This document shows, one piece after another, positions 26,899-35,107 of a DNA stretch of 64,000 bases. Below the pieces are notes generated by a model. That model was not told the DNA's origin and searched no databases. It was given only the letters and a program-made list of their open reading frames with translations. The position numbers and the translations under genes were made by a program. Positions within the stretch are counted from its first letter, which is position 1. Each line of letters starts with the position of its first letter. Source of the DNA: Roseibium suaedae (GTDB taxonomy: Bacteria > Pseudomonadota > Alphaproteobacteria > Rhizobiales > Stappiaceae); assembly GCF_900142725.1 (NCBI RefSeq), contig NZ_FRBW01000001.1, forward strand, positions 744,001 through 808,000, read 5' to 3'.

Positions 26899-28578
26899 TT
26901 ACATGTTCGGGTAGTTCGGGCCACCCGAGCCTTCCGGAACCGTCCAGGTGATGTTGCCGTTCGGATCCTTGATGTCGCAGGTCTTGCAGTGAACGCAATT
27001 CTGCGCGTTGATCTGGAACTTCGGGGCGTCTTCGCCTTCCTCGATCCACTCATAGACCCCGGCGGGGCAATAGCGGTTGGACGGTCCGGCAAAGACGTCG
27101 CGCTCGGAGAGCTTCTGCAGGGTTTCATCCTTCACCTTGAGGTGGATCGGCTGATCTTCCTCATGGTTGGTGTTGGACAGGAACACGGAAGAGAGCTTGT
27201 CGAAGGAGATGACCCCATCCGGCTTCGGATAGTCGATCTTCTTGCAATCCTTGGCGGGCTTCAGGCTCGCAGCGTCGCTCTTGCCATGCTTGAGCGTTCC
27301 GAAGAAGGAAACGCCGAACAGCTGGTTGGTCCACATATCCAGACCGCCGAGGGCAATACCCAGAACCGTGCCGTATTTGGACCAGAGCGGCTTGACGTTA
27401 CGCACCCGCTTGAGATCAGCGCCGATCTCGCTTTCGCGCCAGGCGGTGTCATAGCTGGTGAGTTCCGCATTTTCTTCGCCGCGTCCGAGTGCAGCCATGA
27501 CTTCCTCGGCCGCCAGCATGCCCGACAGCATGGCATTGTGAGACCCCTTGATCCGGGGCACGTTCACGAAGCCTGCCGAGCAGCCCATGATCAGGCCGCC
27601 GGGGAAGGAAAGCTTGGGAACCGACTGATAGCCGCCTTCCGTGATGGCGCGTGCGCCGTAGGAAATACGCTTGCCGCCCTCGAAGGTTTCGCGGATGGCC
27701 GGGTGGGTCTTGAAGCGCTGGAACTCGTCGAACGGAGACAGCCAGGGGTTCTGGTAGTTCAGGTGCACGACGAAACCGACGGCGACCTGATTGTCTTCCA
27801 GATGATAAAGGAACGCGCCGCCACCGGTCTTGCCGTCCAGCGGCCAGCCGAAGGAGTGCTGCACCAGACCCGGGCGGTGCTTGGCCGGATCGACCTGCCA
27901 CAGTTCCTTGATGCCGATGCCGAATTTCGGCACGTCGCTGTCCTTGGCAAGGTCGAATTTCTCGATCAACTGCTTGGCAAGGGATCCGCGTGCGCCTTCG
28001 CCGATCAGCACATATTTGCCGCGCAGTTCCATGCCGCGTGTGAACATGGCGTTCGGCTTGCCGTCCCGGCCAATGCCCATGTCGCCGGTTGCAACGCCGA
28101 CAACGCGGCCGGCATCATCATAGAGCAGCTCAGCAGCCGCAAAGCCCGGATAGATCTCGACGCCAAGTTCCTCTGCCTTGGCGGCAAGCCAGCGGCAGAC
28201 ATTACCCAGCGAGACAATGTAATTGCCGTGGTTGTTCATGAGCTGCGGCATGAGGATATTGGGCAGGCGCATGGAGCCTGCCGGGCCCAGCACCAGGAAC
28301 TGGTCTGCGGTCACCGGTGTCTTCAGGGGAGCGTCTGCGTCTTCGCGCCACTCCGGCAGCAGTTTGTCCAGGGCAATCGGATCGATCACGGCACCAGACA
28401 GGATGTGGGCACCCACTTCCGAGCCCTTTTCCAGAACGACGATGCTGATCTCTTCGCCCTTTTCGGCGGCGATCTGCTTCAGTCGAATGGCTGCCGCCAG
28501 TCCCGCCGGGCCGGCGCCGACGATGACAACGTCGACTTCCATGCTTTCGCGTTCGCCCAATGCGTCCTGTTCCGACAT
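26899..28578 (-). CDS. Electron transfer flavoprotein-ubiquinone oxidoreductase (ETF-QO)
   Basis: A 559-residue flavo-iron-sulfur protein that passes electrons from acyl-CoA and amino-acid dehydrogenases, through ETF, to ubiquinone at the inner membrane. N-terminal FAD site VDVVIVGAGPAGLAAAIRLK; ubiquinone and FAD segments GEGARGSLAKQLIEKFDL and LIMGCSAGFVNVPRIKG; C-terminal [4Fe-4S] domain with CPAGVYEW and NCVHCKTCDIKDP. ATG 28576-28578 follows GGGAG by 8 nt; a start 5 codons upstream is less likely. A palindrome resembling a LiuR operator lies about 180 nt upstream. Confidence 0.96.
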   Translation of the reverse strand: MSEQDALGERESMEVDVVIVGAGPAGLAAAIRLKQIAAEKGEEISIVVLEKGSEVGAHILSGAVIDPIALDKLLPEWREDADAPLKTPVTADQFLVLGPAGSMRLPNILMPQLMNNHGNYIVSLGNVCRWLAAKAEELGVEIYPGFAAAELLYDDAGRVVGVATGDMGIGRDGKPNAMFTRGMELRGKYVLIGEGARGSLAKQLIEKFDLAKDSDVPKFGIGIKELWQVDPAKHRPGLVQHSFGWPLDGKTGGGAFLYHLEDNQVAVGFVVHLNYQNPWLSPFDEFQRFKTHPAIRETFEGGKRISYGARAITEGGYQSVPKLSFPGGLIMGCSAGFVNVPRIKGSHNAMLSGMLAAEEVMAALGRGEENAELTSYDTAWRESEIGADLKRVRNVKPLWSKYGTVLGIALGGLDMWTNQLFGVSFFGTLKHGKSDAASLKPAKDCKKIDYPKPDGVISFDKLSSVFLSNTNHEEDQPIHLKVKDETLQKLSERDVFAGPSNRYCPAGVYEWIEEGEDAPKFQINAQNCVHCKTCDIKDPNGNITWTVPEGSGGPNYPNM

Positions 28579-28755
28579 GATTTTCTCCCTCATTCCGTCT
28601 GGAGTGGTCCAGCAAAGTTTCTTTTTGCACTTTTTTCAGATCAAGACACCGGTTTTCTACACCTTTAGCCTCCCGGTTCGGGCCGTTTTCCAGTGTCCGA
28701 TCGTCTAACTTCCGGGCTGCGCCTCGTCGTGCCGGGAAAGTTTGTAACCTTCCTA

Positions 28756-28769
28756 TTACGTAAACGTAA
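28756..28769. promoter_or_regulatory. Putative LiuR-type operator between ETF-QO and the uracil-DNA glycosylase
   Basis: TTACGTAAACGTAA is a perfect inverted repeat (TTACGT-AA-ACGTAA). From memory it resembles the LiuR (MerR-family) motif that controls branched-chain amino acid and fatty acid degradation in proteobacteria; ETF-QO serves those pathways. It sits 178 nt from the ETF-QO start and 145 nt before the divergent gene, so which promoter it controls is inferred. The regulator gene is not in the window. Confidence 0.5.
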
Positions 28770-28913
28770 GTTTGTGCAATCGGCCTTTTCCGTCAAGTGG
28801 GCGCGGATTACGGGGACAATTCACCGCAAGCTCCGTCCTCGGCGGGAAATGCGCGCAATCCCTTTGTCATGCGGGGGCTTACACGTTAGTTTGCCGCCCG
28901 GAGGCAATGGATT

Positions 28914-29825
28914 TTGCACAACACAGAGCTTGCACAGCGCGAATTAGAATCGCTTCTGGACTTCCTGACCGCGGCCGGTCTGGATTGCTTTCTGGAAGAG
29001 GAAGCCGTCGACAGTTTCGCCCTGTCAGAGGTTGCAACTGCGCGCCGTGCCATGCCGGGTCCCGGCAACTCTGTGCAGCCACCGGTCCAGCGTGAGCCGG
29101 CAGCTCCGGCTCCGGCTGTTCTGCAAAGACCTCACGATGGGCCCCTCAAGGATTTTTCCAAGTCTTTTCAGGCCCAACCTGAGCCCGCCGCCTCTTCGCC
29201 AATGGGCGAGGCCGTCGTGCCGGACAAGGCAGCCATCGACATGGCGCGGGAAGCGGCCAGAGCTGCAGGCAGTCTGGAAGAGCTGAAGGCCAGTCTCGGA
29301 GCCTTTTCAGCCTGCAATCTCAAACTCACGGCAAAGTCGCTGGTGTTTGCGGATGGCCGGGCGAATGCGCGCGTCATGCTGATCGGTGGCGCGCCTGGAC
29401 GGGATGAGGATGCGGCCGGAGTGCCGTTCATTGGCCGGTCCGGCCAGCTTCTGAACAAGATGCTGGCTGCCATCGGGCTGAACCGCGGAGATGTCTATCT
29501 GGCCAATGTCGTGCCCTGGCGGCCGCCGGGAGACAGAACGCCCACGCCTCAGGAAACGGAAATCTGCCTTCCGTTCATCGCCCGCCAGATTGAACTGGTC
29601 ACTCCGGATTTCTTGGTGCTTCTCGGAGCGGCCTCCGCAAAGAGCCTGCTTGGAACACAGGAGGCCATTCGCAACTTGCGTGGGCGTTGGGGTGTCTATG
29701 AGGCCGGCGGCCGGCAATTGCCATGTCTGACGACTTATGATCCGGACTTCCTGCTCCGCAGCCCCTTGGATAAGAGATTGACCTGGCTGGATTTTCTCGC
29801 ACTGAGAGAGCGGCTCAGAGGTTAG
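28914..29825 (+). CDS. Uracil-DNA glycosylase superfamily (family 4-like), altered active-site motifs
   Basis: A 303-residue protein. The first about 110 residues are Pro/Ala-rich, then a UDG fold: LVFADGRANARVMLIGGAPG (motif 1), DAAGVPFIGRSGQLLNKMLAAIGL, VYLANVVPWRPPGDRTPTPQE, FLVLLGAASAKSLLG and TTYDPDFLLRSP (motif 2). In typical family-4 enzymes motif 1 reads GEAPG and motif 2 HPAYLL; here the Glu is Gly and the motif-2 His is Asp. Cys residues equivalent to the N-terminal iron-sulfur ligands are reduced to one (FSACNLK). TTG 28914 is 9 nt after GGAGG; the nearby ATG is out of frame. Repair activity is uncertain. Confidence 0.85.
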   Translation: MHNTELAQRELESLLDFLTAAGLDCFLEEEAVDSFALSEVATARRAMPGPGNSVQPPVQREPAAPAPAVLQRPHDGPLKDFSKSFQAQPEPAASSPMGEAVVPDKAAIDMAREAARAAGSLEELKASLGAFSACNLKLTAKSLVFADGRANARVMLIGGAPGRDEDAAGVPFIGRSGQLLNKMLAAIGLNRGDVYLANVVPWRPPGDRTPTPQETEICLPFIARQIELVTPDFLVLLGAASAKSLLGTQEAIRNLRGRWGVYEAGGRQLPCLTTYDPDFLLRSPLDKRLTWLDFLALRERLRG

Positions 29826-29990
29826 CCGGGAGCGAATTTCTTCCGCACCGGAAGCTTTTCGTCATGGTTTCAAGAGTTCCGCTTTGATATCTGTAAAAAT
29901 GACAGTGTATCGTCATTTTGCACATTGTTTTTAATTATAAAATTACGTTTCCAACGATAACCTGCCCCTGAAAACTCGTTGGGGGTCAAC

Positions 29991-30635
29991 TTGTCTACGA
30001 CCGAAGTGCATGCTCCGGGTCCCAGTCTGCCTGTTCTGGTCGTGGACCTGGAAGGGCTCCTTTGCGTTGAAGGGGCTGCCACCGAGTTCAGCCGCAAAGG
30101 CTGCCGTTTCCATTCTGACCGTATAGGTGAGTTGAGCGAGACCGTTGGCCTTCGGGTGGATGGTCTCGACAAGATGATCCGCGGGCGCATTACGTCCGTC
30201 ACCAACAGCAACGCGCTCATTTCGTTCGAATTCGAAAACGCTGTCGTGCGTGAGAAGCGCAAGGAGCCGAGGCGGCCCGTGCGCATTCCGGCGAGAATAT
30301 CCGACCGGCGTGGCGGTCTCGTCATACCTTCGATCATTGTGGATGCCAGCAAGTCTGGCTGCAGGGTCGAGGCGCGGGACCTGGACATGATTCCTACCGA
30401 TATCCGGCTGCATATACCGGGACTGGACATGCCGGTGAATGGCGAGATCAAATGGCGCCAACCTGGATGCGCAGGGGTGCTGTTGCTTTGGCAATTCTCC
30501 CGGCAGAGTGATCTGAAGTCCCGCGTTGCCGATGCCGAATTGCAGACGGGCGAGGGGGAAGAAGCGCAAAAAGGCAAGGCCCGGAAGCGCCGCGCTGATG
30601 CGTTCGGCACGCGCGGTCCCAAGAAAGGCAAATAG
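29991..30635 (+). CDS. PilZ-domain protein
   Basis: A 214-residue cytoplasmic protein. A PilZ domain occupies about residues 85-170: the c-di-GMP-binding arginines are in EKRKEPRRPVRIPARISD and the second motif is IVDASKSGCRVEA (consensus D-x-S-x-x-G). The N-terminal about 80 residues (LLCVEGAATEFSRKGCRFHSDRIGE) resemble a degenerate second PilZ-like module, and the last 35 are Lys/Arg-rich. Likely a c-di-GMP receptor with unknown output. No ATG is available near the N-terminus; TTG 29991 with a GGGGG 6-10 nt upstream is chosen, TTG 29979 is the alternative. Confidence 0.8.
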   Translation: MSTTEVHAPGPSLPVLVVDLEGLLCVEGAATEFSRKGCRFHSDRIGELSETVGLRVDGLDKMIRGRITSVTNSNALISFEFENAVVREKRKEPRRPVRIPARISDRRGGLVIPSIIVDASKSGCRVEARDLDMIPTDIRLHIPGLDMPVNGEIKWRQPGCAGVLLLWQFSRQSDLKSRVADAELQTGEGEEAQKGKARKRRADAFGTRGPKKGK

Positions 30636-30719
30636 GCCGATCGTCTCGGGCTGGTCTTTTTTCCTCCAGCCAATGTTCCTATATCCGGAAGAGATATTGT
30701 CTTTTCAGGAAGGTGAGAT

Positions 30720-31586
30720 GTGATCGATACCCTGCGCGGTTTGTTGCCCAAGAAGTTCCGGTCCGAGGGGCCGGTGATCCCGGTGGTCCGGCTGCAAGGT
30801 GCCATCGGAATGGCAACGCCCTTGAGGCCGGGTCTGTCGCTTGCCTCTGTCGCACAGCCTCTGGAAAAGGCCTTCGCCATGAAGAAGGCACCCGCGGTGG
30901 CGCTCATCGTCAACTCGCCTGGCGGGTCACCTGTTCAATCCCGCCTGATCTATCAGCGCATCCGCGACCTTGCGAAAGAGAAGGAAAAAGAAGTCCTTGT
31001 CTTCGTTGAGGATGTGGCGGCAAGCGGCGGCTACATGATCGCCCTTGCCGGCGACGAGATCATTGCCGACCCTTGCGCGATCATCGGATCCATCGGAGTT
31101 GTCTCAGCCGGTTTCGGCTTTACCGATCTTATCAAGAAGATCGGTGTGGAGCGGCGGGTCTATACGGCAGGCGAAAAGAAGGTCATTCTGGATCCGTTCC
31201 AGCCTGAGAATGCTGATGACATCGCTTATCTGAAGGGTCTGCAGCAGGAGATCCACGAGATCTTCATCGACATGGTGAAGTCGCGGCGCGGAGATGTGCT
31301 GAGTTCCAGTGACGAGGTCTTTTCAGGCAAGTTCTGGACCGGTGGTTCCGCCCGGGGGCTGGGGCTGATTGACGGTCTCGGTGATCTTCGGGGAACGCTG
31401 AAGGAGCGCTATGGCAGCAAGGCTGAGCCGAAGCTGATTTCCGCGCCCAGGGGTTTGCTGGGACGCCGCAGTTCCGTTGGCGGCGTATCGGCACTGGCCT
31501 CCTTGTCGTCCGGCGGACAGGGACTTGGGGGAGACGTCATTTCGAGCCTTGAAGAGCGAAGCCTCTGGGCACGCTATGGGCTTTAA
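30720..31586 (+). CDS. S49-family serine peptidase (SppA/SohB-like)
   Basis: A 288-residue protease of the signal peptide peptidase A clan, with no long N-terminal membrane anchor visible. Motifs: VALIVNSPGGSPVQS, catalytic Ser102 in EDVAASGGYMIALAGDEIIADP, GSIGVVSAGFGFTDLIKKIGV, and the Lys-containing TAGEKK segment that normally supplies the general base. The C-terminus is Gly/Ser-rich. GTG 30720 follows AGGAAGGTGAGAT. A 63-residue single-helix protein gene follows after 25 nt and is probably co-transcribed. Confidence 0.9.
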   Translation: MIDTLRGLLPKKFRSEGPVIPVVRLQGAIGMATPLRPGLSLASVAQPLEKAFAMKKAPAVALIVNSPGGSPVQSRLIYQRIRDLAKEKEKEVLVFVEDVAASGGYMIALAGDEIIADPCAIIGSIGVVSAGFGFTDLIKKIGVERRVYTAGEKKVILDPFQPENADDIAYLKGLQQEIHEIFIDMVKSRRGDVLSSSDEVFSGKFWTGGSARGLGLIDGLGDLRGTLKERYGSKAEPKLISAPRGLLGRRSSVGGVSALASLSSGGQGLGGDVISSLEERSLWARYGL

Positions 31587-31611
31587 GTGGATTGCTTGAA
31601 GGAAGAACATC

Positions 31612-31803
31612 ATGACCGAGATCATCGGCTTTGCCGCCCTTGCGGCTGGGGGATACTGGATCTATTCGCGCATGAAGCGGAAGATGGCTGAGGTGGAAAA
31701 GCATCTCGCCGACATTTCTGCCCGGGCAACCGGCGCGCCGCGCGATGCTGGCAATCTGATCCGGGATCCGAAGACGGGCCGGTACCGGCCTGAGCAGGGC
31801 TGA
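31612..31803 (+). CDS. Small membrane-anchored protein of unknown function (63 aa)
   Basis: N-terminal hydrophobic helix (IIGFAALAAGGYWIYSRM), a charged amphipathic stretch (KRKMAEVEKHLADISARA), and a C-terminal NLIRDPKTGRYRPEQ motif. A good AAGGAAG lies 7-13 nt before the ATG. The NLxRDPxTGxYRP tail is familiar from small proteins found downstream of S49 peptidases in Rhizobiales, so it is likely real; function unknown. Probably translated from the peptidase transcript, with the terminator at 31841 behind it. Confidence 0.75.
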   Translation: MTEIIGFAALAAGGYWIYSRMKRKMAEVEKHLADISARATGAPRDAGNLIRDPKTGRYRPEQG

Positions 31804-31840
31804 TACCAACCTCACGCCCCGGCATCTCAAGTCTTGAAAA

Positions 31841-31882
31841 CAAATGGGCCGCACCCGCAATGCGCGGAGGCGGCCCTATTTG
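31841..31882. terminator. Hairpin terminator between convergent genes
   Basis: CAAATGGGCCGC pairs with GCGGCCC-T-ATTTG (one bulge) around a 17-nt loop, lying between the 63-aa gene and the convergent DUF2778 gene, with A-rich and T-rich flanks. Confidence 0.7.
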
Positions 31883-31914
31883 TCTGATCCATTGGATCCT
31901 GACGGGAGGCAGTC

Positions 31915-33114
31915 CTAGAGCGAAGCCATATAAGTCGGCAGTTCGTTCATGCTCGGTACCACGATCAGTTTCTTCACCTTGCCCGCCTTGAAGGCCGAGA
32001 GGAACTTCTCGTAGTTGGTGAAAGCCACGCAGCCATGAGAGCCGATACGGCCCCGCAGCAGATTGGTGTGGGTCAGCATTCCGTCGCGGCCATGCATGGC
32101 GGAAGGGTCTGCCGGCAGCATCCGGATCGCCTCGACACCATAGAAGCGCTTTTCACGCATCCGCAGGTGATAGACGTTCGGCGGCGTCGGTCCGTTGTTG
32201 CGCACATGCACGAATTTCGGATTGTCCCGCATCTTGCCGATGCCCGAGTGGGCTTCCAGCTTGCTCCCATCCGGCATGTGAACCGTGGCAGAGCTGATGT
32301 CATAGACTGCGATACCGCTGCTCCGGCCCGGAAGCTCGATGTTCTTGGCGGTCGAACTGAAGATCTTTGACAGTCCGCTGAATGGGCTCTTCTCGTCCGT
32401 GGCCGGGTCTTCAGCCGAAGCATAGGCCATGGCGGCCGGTGCGCTGGGCTTGGCAGACTGCGCGGCTGCCGGCTTTGAGGCCTGCGCCACGACTGGCTTT
32501 GCCGCTTCAGGCTTAGGCGTATAATCCGGCCGCTTGAAGGGAACCGGAATGGTTTCCGGTTCGACAGGATCGGCCATGGCGACCTGCGCTTCCGCTTCCT
32601 TCTTTGCCTGCTCGAGAGCTGCGACCTTTGCCTTTGCTTCCGCTTCCGCCGCGGCTGCAATCTTCGCAGCCCGTACTCTGGCAGCTTCGGTTGCCTCCTG
32701 AAGGGCAATCACAGCCTTGTAGCGGGTTTCCAGCTTCTCACGCAGATCCGCCTTGGCGACGGTGATGTCGGCCTCCAGCTTCTGGACCTTGAGAGTGGCT
32801 TCCGTTTCCGCCTCAAGCTTTCCAACCCTTGAGGCGATGGAACGGGCAAAGGCTGAAGCGCGTTCCGCAGGACTCAGCCGCTCAGGAGCAGCCAGACCTT
32901 GAGCCGGTTCCAGGGCAGAAACCTTTGCAGGAGTGCTTTGTTCAAGTGCAGCAGGGGAAATTGGATCCGGGTCCTGCTTGTGAGAATAGGCTATTGCGGC
33001 ACCTGCGCCGCATAAGATGGTCAGAAGGCAGAAGACTACCTTGCGAGGGCTCGCCAAACCACACGTGTCCGCGGCCCGTCCGCTCATCGCGGATGGCTGT
33101 TTACTCAGATACAT
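31915..33114 (-). CDS. DUF2778 (tlde1-like L,D-transpeptidase fold) protein with membrane anchor and Ala-rich coiled coil
   Basis: A 399-residue protein: a single N-terminal membrane helix (VVFCLLTILCGAGAAIAYS), then an Ala/Glu/Lys-rich coiled-coil region (about 95-200), a Pro/Ala linker and a C-terminal DUF2778 domain (about 275-399) with GKMRDNPKFVHVRNNGPTPP, the HGRDGMLTHTNLL block, and SHGCVAF, the catalytic His/Cys motif of L,D-transpeptidase-like folds. Likely acts on peptidoglycan in the periplasm. Start is uncertain: ATG 33112-33114 or ATG 33085-33087, neither with a good Shine-Dalgarno. Confidence 0.82.
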   Translation of the reverse strand: MYLSKQPSAMSGRAADTCGLASPRKVVFCLLTILCGAGAAIAYSHKQDPDPISPAALEQSTPAKVSALEPAQGLAAPERLSPAERASAFARSIASRVGKLEAETEATLKVQKLEADITVAKADLREKLETRYKAVIALQEATEAARVRAAKIAAAAEAEAKAKVAALEQAKKEAEAQVAMADPVEPETIPVPFKRPDYTPKPEAAKPVVAQASKPAAAQSAKPSAPAAMAYASAEDPATDEKSPFSGLSKIFSSTAKNIELPGRSSGIAVYDISSATVHMPDGSKLEAHSGIGKMRDNPKFVHVRNNGPTPPNVYHLRMREKRFYGVEAIRMLPADPSAMHGRDGMLTHTNLLRGRIGSHGCVAFTNYEKFLSAFKAGKVKKLIVVPSMNELPTYMASL

Positions 33115-33460
33115 AAGGGTCCAAACTACGCGTCCCCGCACGGCGAACTGGGCCGTGCATTGATACTGTCGCTCTGCTGGGAATGGCGTCCCCACGGGCA
33201 CCGATCCAACGACTTTGAATAATGAAGTTTCTTGGTAACCAAGTCGTTTACGCCTTGCAGAATTCGCCTAAGACCATCAGAAAACGGCGGATTTTTGACG
33301 TTTCTGGCATGGTGAACGAATTCGCAAAGGGTGTGCGCGCGCGTCTGGATTGAGGTTTTTTACAAGGAAAAAGCGCTGCGGAGAGGGCCGGCAGCGCTTG
33401 GAGTGGAGAGGCAAATCAGGGAGCGGTGCCGGGAGAAAGTCCCCCGGCGCCGTTGACCGC
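33115..33460. other. Intergenic region upstream of the DUF2778 gene
   Basis: 346 bp without a gene. The left half should carry the leftward promoter of the DUF2778 gene; the right half contains the terminator of the small secreted-protein gene at 33461. Confidence 0.45.
33368..33399 (-). terminator. Intrinsic terminator of the small secreted-protein gene
   Basis: On the minus strand AAGCGCTGC and GCAGCGCTT enclose an 11-nt loop and run into a T-rich tail (TTTTTCC). It lies 61 nt past the stop codon at 33461. Confidence 0.82.
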
Positions 33461-33838
33461 TCAGCGGTAGTGAACCGGCCGGATCGGGCGTTCGCATTCG
33501 CGGATCTTGCGAACCATGCCATTGCTCAGGCGGATATAGCGCCATTCGACTGAACAGCCCTCATGCTCTTCCACCACAAGGCGCGGGCGCTTGGGATTGC
33601 GGTGGGTTGGCGGATAGTTCGAAGAAGAAGCTGCCTTCTGCATCATGCAGTTCTTCGAGGCACAAAGGATCACTCCTCCCGTCGGATCGGAGCCACCGGT
33701 TGCTCCCGAACTGGAAGATGACCGGCCGGACGATTGGTTGTTGGAAGCCTGCTGTGCATTTGCCGGGGCAAGCGCGGCGGAAAGGCTCAGGCTCAGGCCA
33801 AGGATCAGACCCATTGCGGTGGTTGCTTGTGTTTTCAT
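33461..33838 (-). CDS. Small secreted protein of unknown function (125 aa)
   Basis: Signal peptide (GLILGLSLSLSAALAPANAQ), then a Ser/Asn-rich linker (QASNNQSSGRSSSSSGATGGS) and a C-terminal part with four Cys (ILCASKNCMM, HEGCSVEW, RECERP) that may form two disulfides. I do not recognise the family. ATG 33836-33838 has GGAG 6 nt upstream (a second ATG four codons earlier overlaps the ribosome site). It is divergent from glyQ and monocistronic, with its own terminator. Confidence 0.7.
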   Translation of the reverse strand: MKTQATTAMGLILGLSLSLSAALAPANAQQASNNQSSGRSSSSSGATGGSDPTGGVILCASKNCMMQKAASSSNYPPTHRNPKRPRLVVEEHEGCSVEWRYIRLSNGMVRKIRECERPIRPVHYR

Positions 33839-34072
33839 GACGGTCTCCATGGTGCGAATTCCTCATTCGCTTCTGTCCGGCTCCCTCTGGAGGCGGTGAG
33901 AGGATCATGGCAGACCTTCCCCAGCGGAACTGTGATCTGAGACACGATTTGTCACTTGCTTTCCGGAGCCCTGCCGGACCATCCGCTTGACCTGACGGTT
34001 CCTCCGTGGCACCTGTCGCGGCACGCGCGGGAACAGCCCGCCAATCCTTTATCTTTTGCACGGAACGGTTCC

Positions 34073-35029
34073 ATGTCGAGCGACGCCCTGCCGGCGCATA
34101 TGCGCCCCGAGAATTCCTTTCAAGGACTGATCCTGACCTTGCAGCGGTTCTGGGCGGATCAGGGCTGTGTGGTTCTGCAGCCCTATGACATGGAAGTCGG
34201 CGCTGGCACCTTCCATCCGGCGACCACCTTGCGCTCTCTCGGTCCGCGTCCGTGGAAGGCCGCCTATGTGCAGCCGTCCCGCCGCCCGACTGACGGCCGC
34301 TATGGCGAGAACCCGAACCGTCTGCAGCACTATTACCAGTTCCAGGTGATCCTGAAGCCGTCTCCGGACAATCTTCAGCAGCTCTATCTCAACTCGCTTT
34401 ATGCCATCGGCCTTGATCCGAAGATCCACGACGTCCGCTTCGTCGAGGATGACTGGGAAAGCCCGACGCTGGGCGCCTGGGGTCTTGGCTGGGAATGCTG
34501 GTGTGACGGCATGGAAGTGTCCCAGTTCACCTATTTCCAGCAGGTGGCAGGCTTCGAATGTTCGCCTGTGTCCGGCGAACTGACCTATGGCCTGGAGCGC
34601 CTGGCCATGTACATTCAGGGCGTCGATAACGTCTATGACCTGAACTACAACGGCCGCGAAGGTGCCGAGAAGGTCACTTACGGGGACGTGTTCCTGCAGG
34701 CAGAACAGGAATATTCCCGGCATAACTTCGAGCATGCCGACACGGAAATGCTGTTCCGTCACTTCAAGGATGCGGAAGGCGAGTGCAAGGCGCTGCTGGC
34801 CGCTGGCGCCAAGGCTCGTGATGAGGCCGGTGCCGATGTGCACCAGGTCGTTCTGCCCGCCTATGACCAGTGCATCAAGGCCTCCCACGCGTTCAACCTG
34901 TTGGACGCGCGCGGCGTGATCTCGGTGACCGAGCGCCAGAGTTATATTCTGCGCGTGCGGGAACTGGCCAAGGCCTGTGGCGCCGCTTTCCTGGAAACGA
35001 AAGCCGGTGGCGTGGGTTACGAGGGCTGA
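34073..35029 (+). CDS. glyQ: Glycine-tRNA ligase alpha subunit
   Basis: A 318-residue catalytic subunit of the tetrameric (alpha2-beta2) bacterial glycyl-tRNA synthetase. Class II motifs and family blocks are clear: [41 protein letters not shown] as broken blocks, [54 protein letters not shown] and [16 protein letters not shown] 34073 ([10 protein letters not shown]) or ATG 34100 (MRPENSF) could be the start. The last codons (GYEG, stop) are duplicated 704 bp downstream. Its partner glyS lies 5.7 kb downstream rather than adjacent. Confidence 0.95.
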   Translation: MSSDALPAHMRPENSFQGLILTLQRFWADQGCVVLQPYDMEVGAGTFHPATTLRSLGPRPWKAAYVQPSRRPTDGRYGENPNRLQHYYQFQVILKPSPDNLQQLYLNSLYAIGLDPKIHDVRFVEDDWESPTLGAWGLGWECWCDGMEVSQFTYFQQVAGFECSPVSGELTYGLERLAMYIQGVDNVYDLNYNGREGAEKVTYGDVFLQAEQEYSRHNFEHADTEMLFRHFKDAEGECKALLAAGAKARDEAGADVHQVVLPAYDQCIKASHAFNLLDARGVISVTERQSYILRVRELAKACGAAFLETKAGGVGYEG

Positions 35030-35033
35030 GCTC
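35015..35033 (+). repeat. Direct repeat copy 1, at the 3' end of glyQ
   Basis: GGTTACGAGGGCTGAGCTC, covering the last four codons and stop of glyQ. The identical 19-mer recurs at 35719-35737. Beyond it both copies continue with a similar AACG(T/C)TTTGG. Confidence 0.95.
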
Positions 35034-35078
35034 TATAACGTTTTGGATGGACACGGCTTGTAGAATCGCGTGAATCAA

Positions 35079-35099
35079 CTTCCGATATATTTTCGGAGG
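35079..35099 (+). promoter_or_regulatory. Hairpin that encloses the Shine-Dalgarno of the 181-aa gene
   Basis: CTTCCGA pairs with TCGGAGG (one G-T pair) around the loop TATATTT. The right arm is the GGAGG used by the TTG start at 35108, so folding would hide the ribosome site. Confidence 0.5.
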
Positions 35100-35107
35100 T
35101 TGAATTC

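Noticed and set aside
26989..28668. A 559-codon plus-strand frame opposite ETF-QO
   Set aside because: Antisense shadow; the minus-strand frame carries all ETF-QO motifs.
31915..33114. A type VI secretion effector of the Tlde1 kind
   Set aside because: DUF2778 is present, but with a membrane anchor and no immunity, VgrG, PAAR or T6SS genes nearby.
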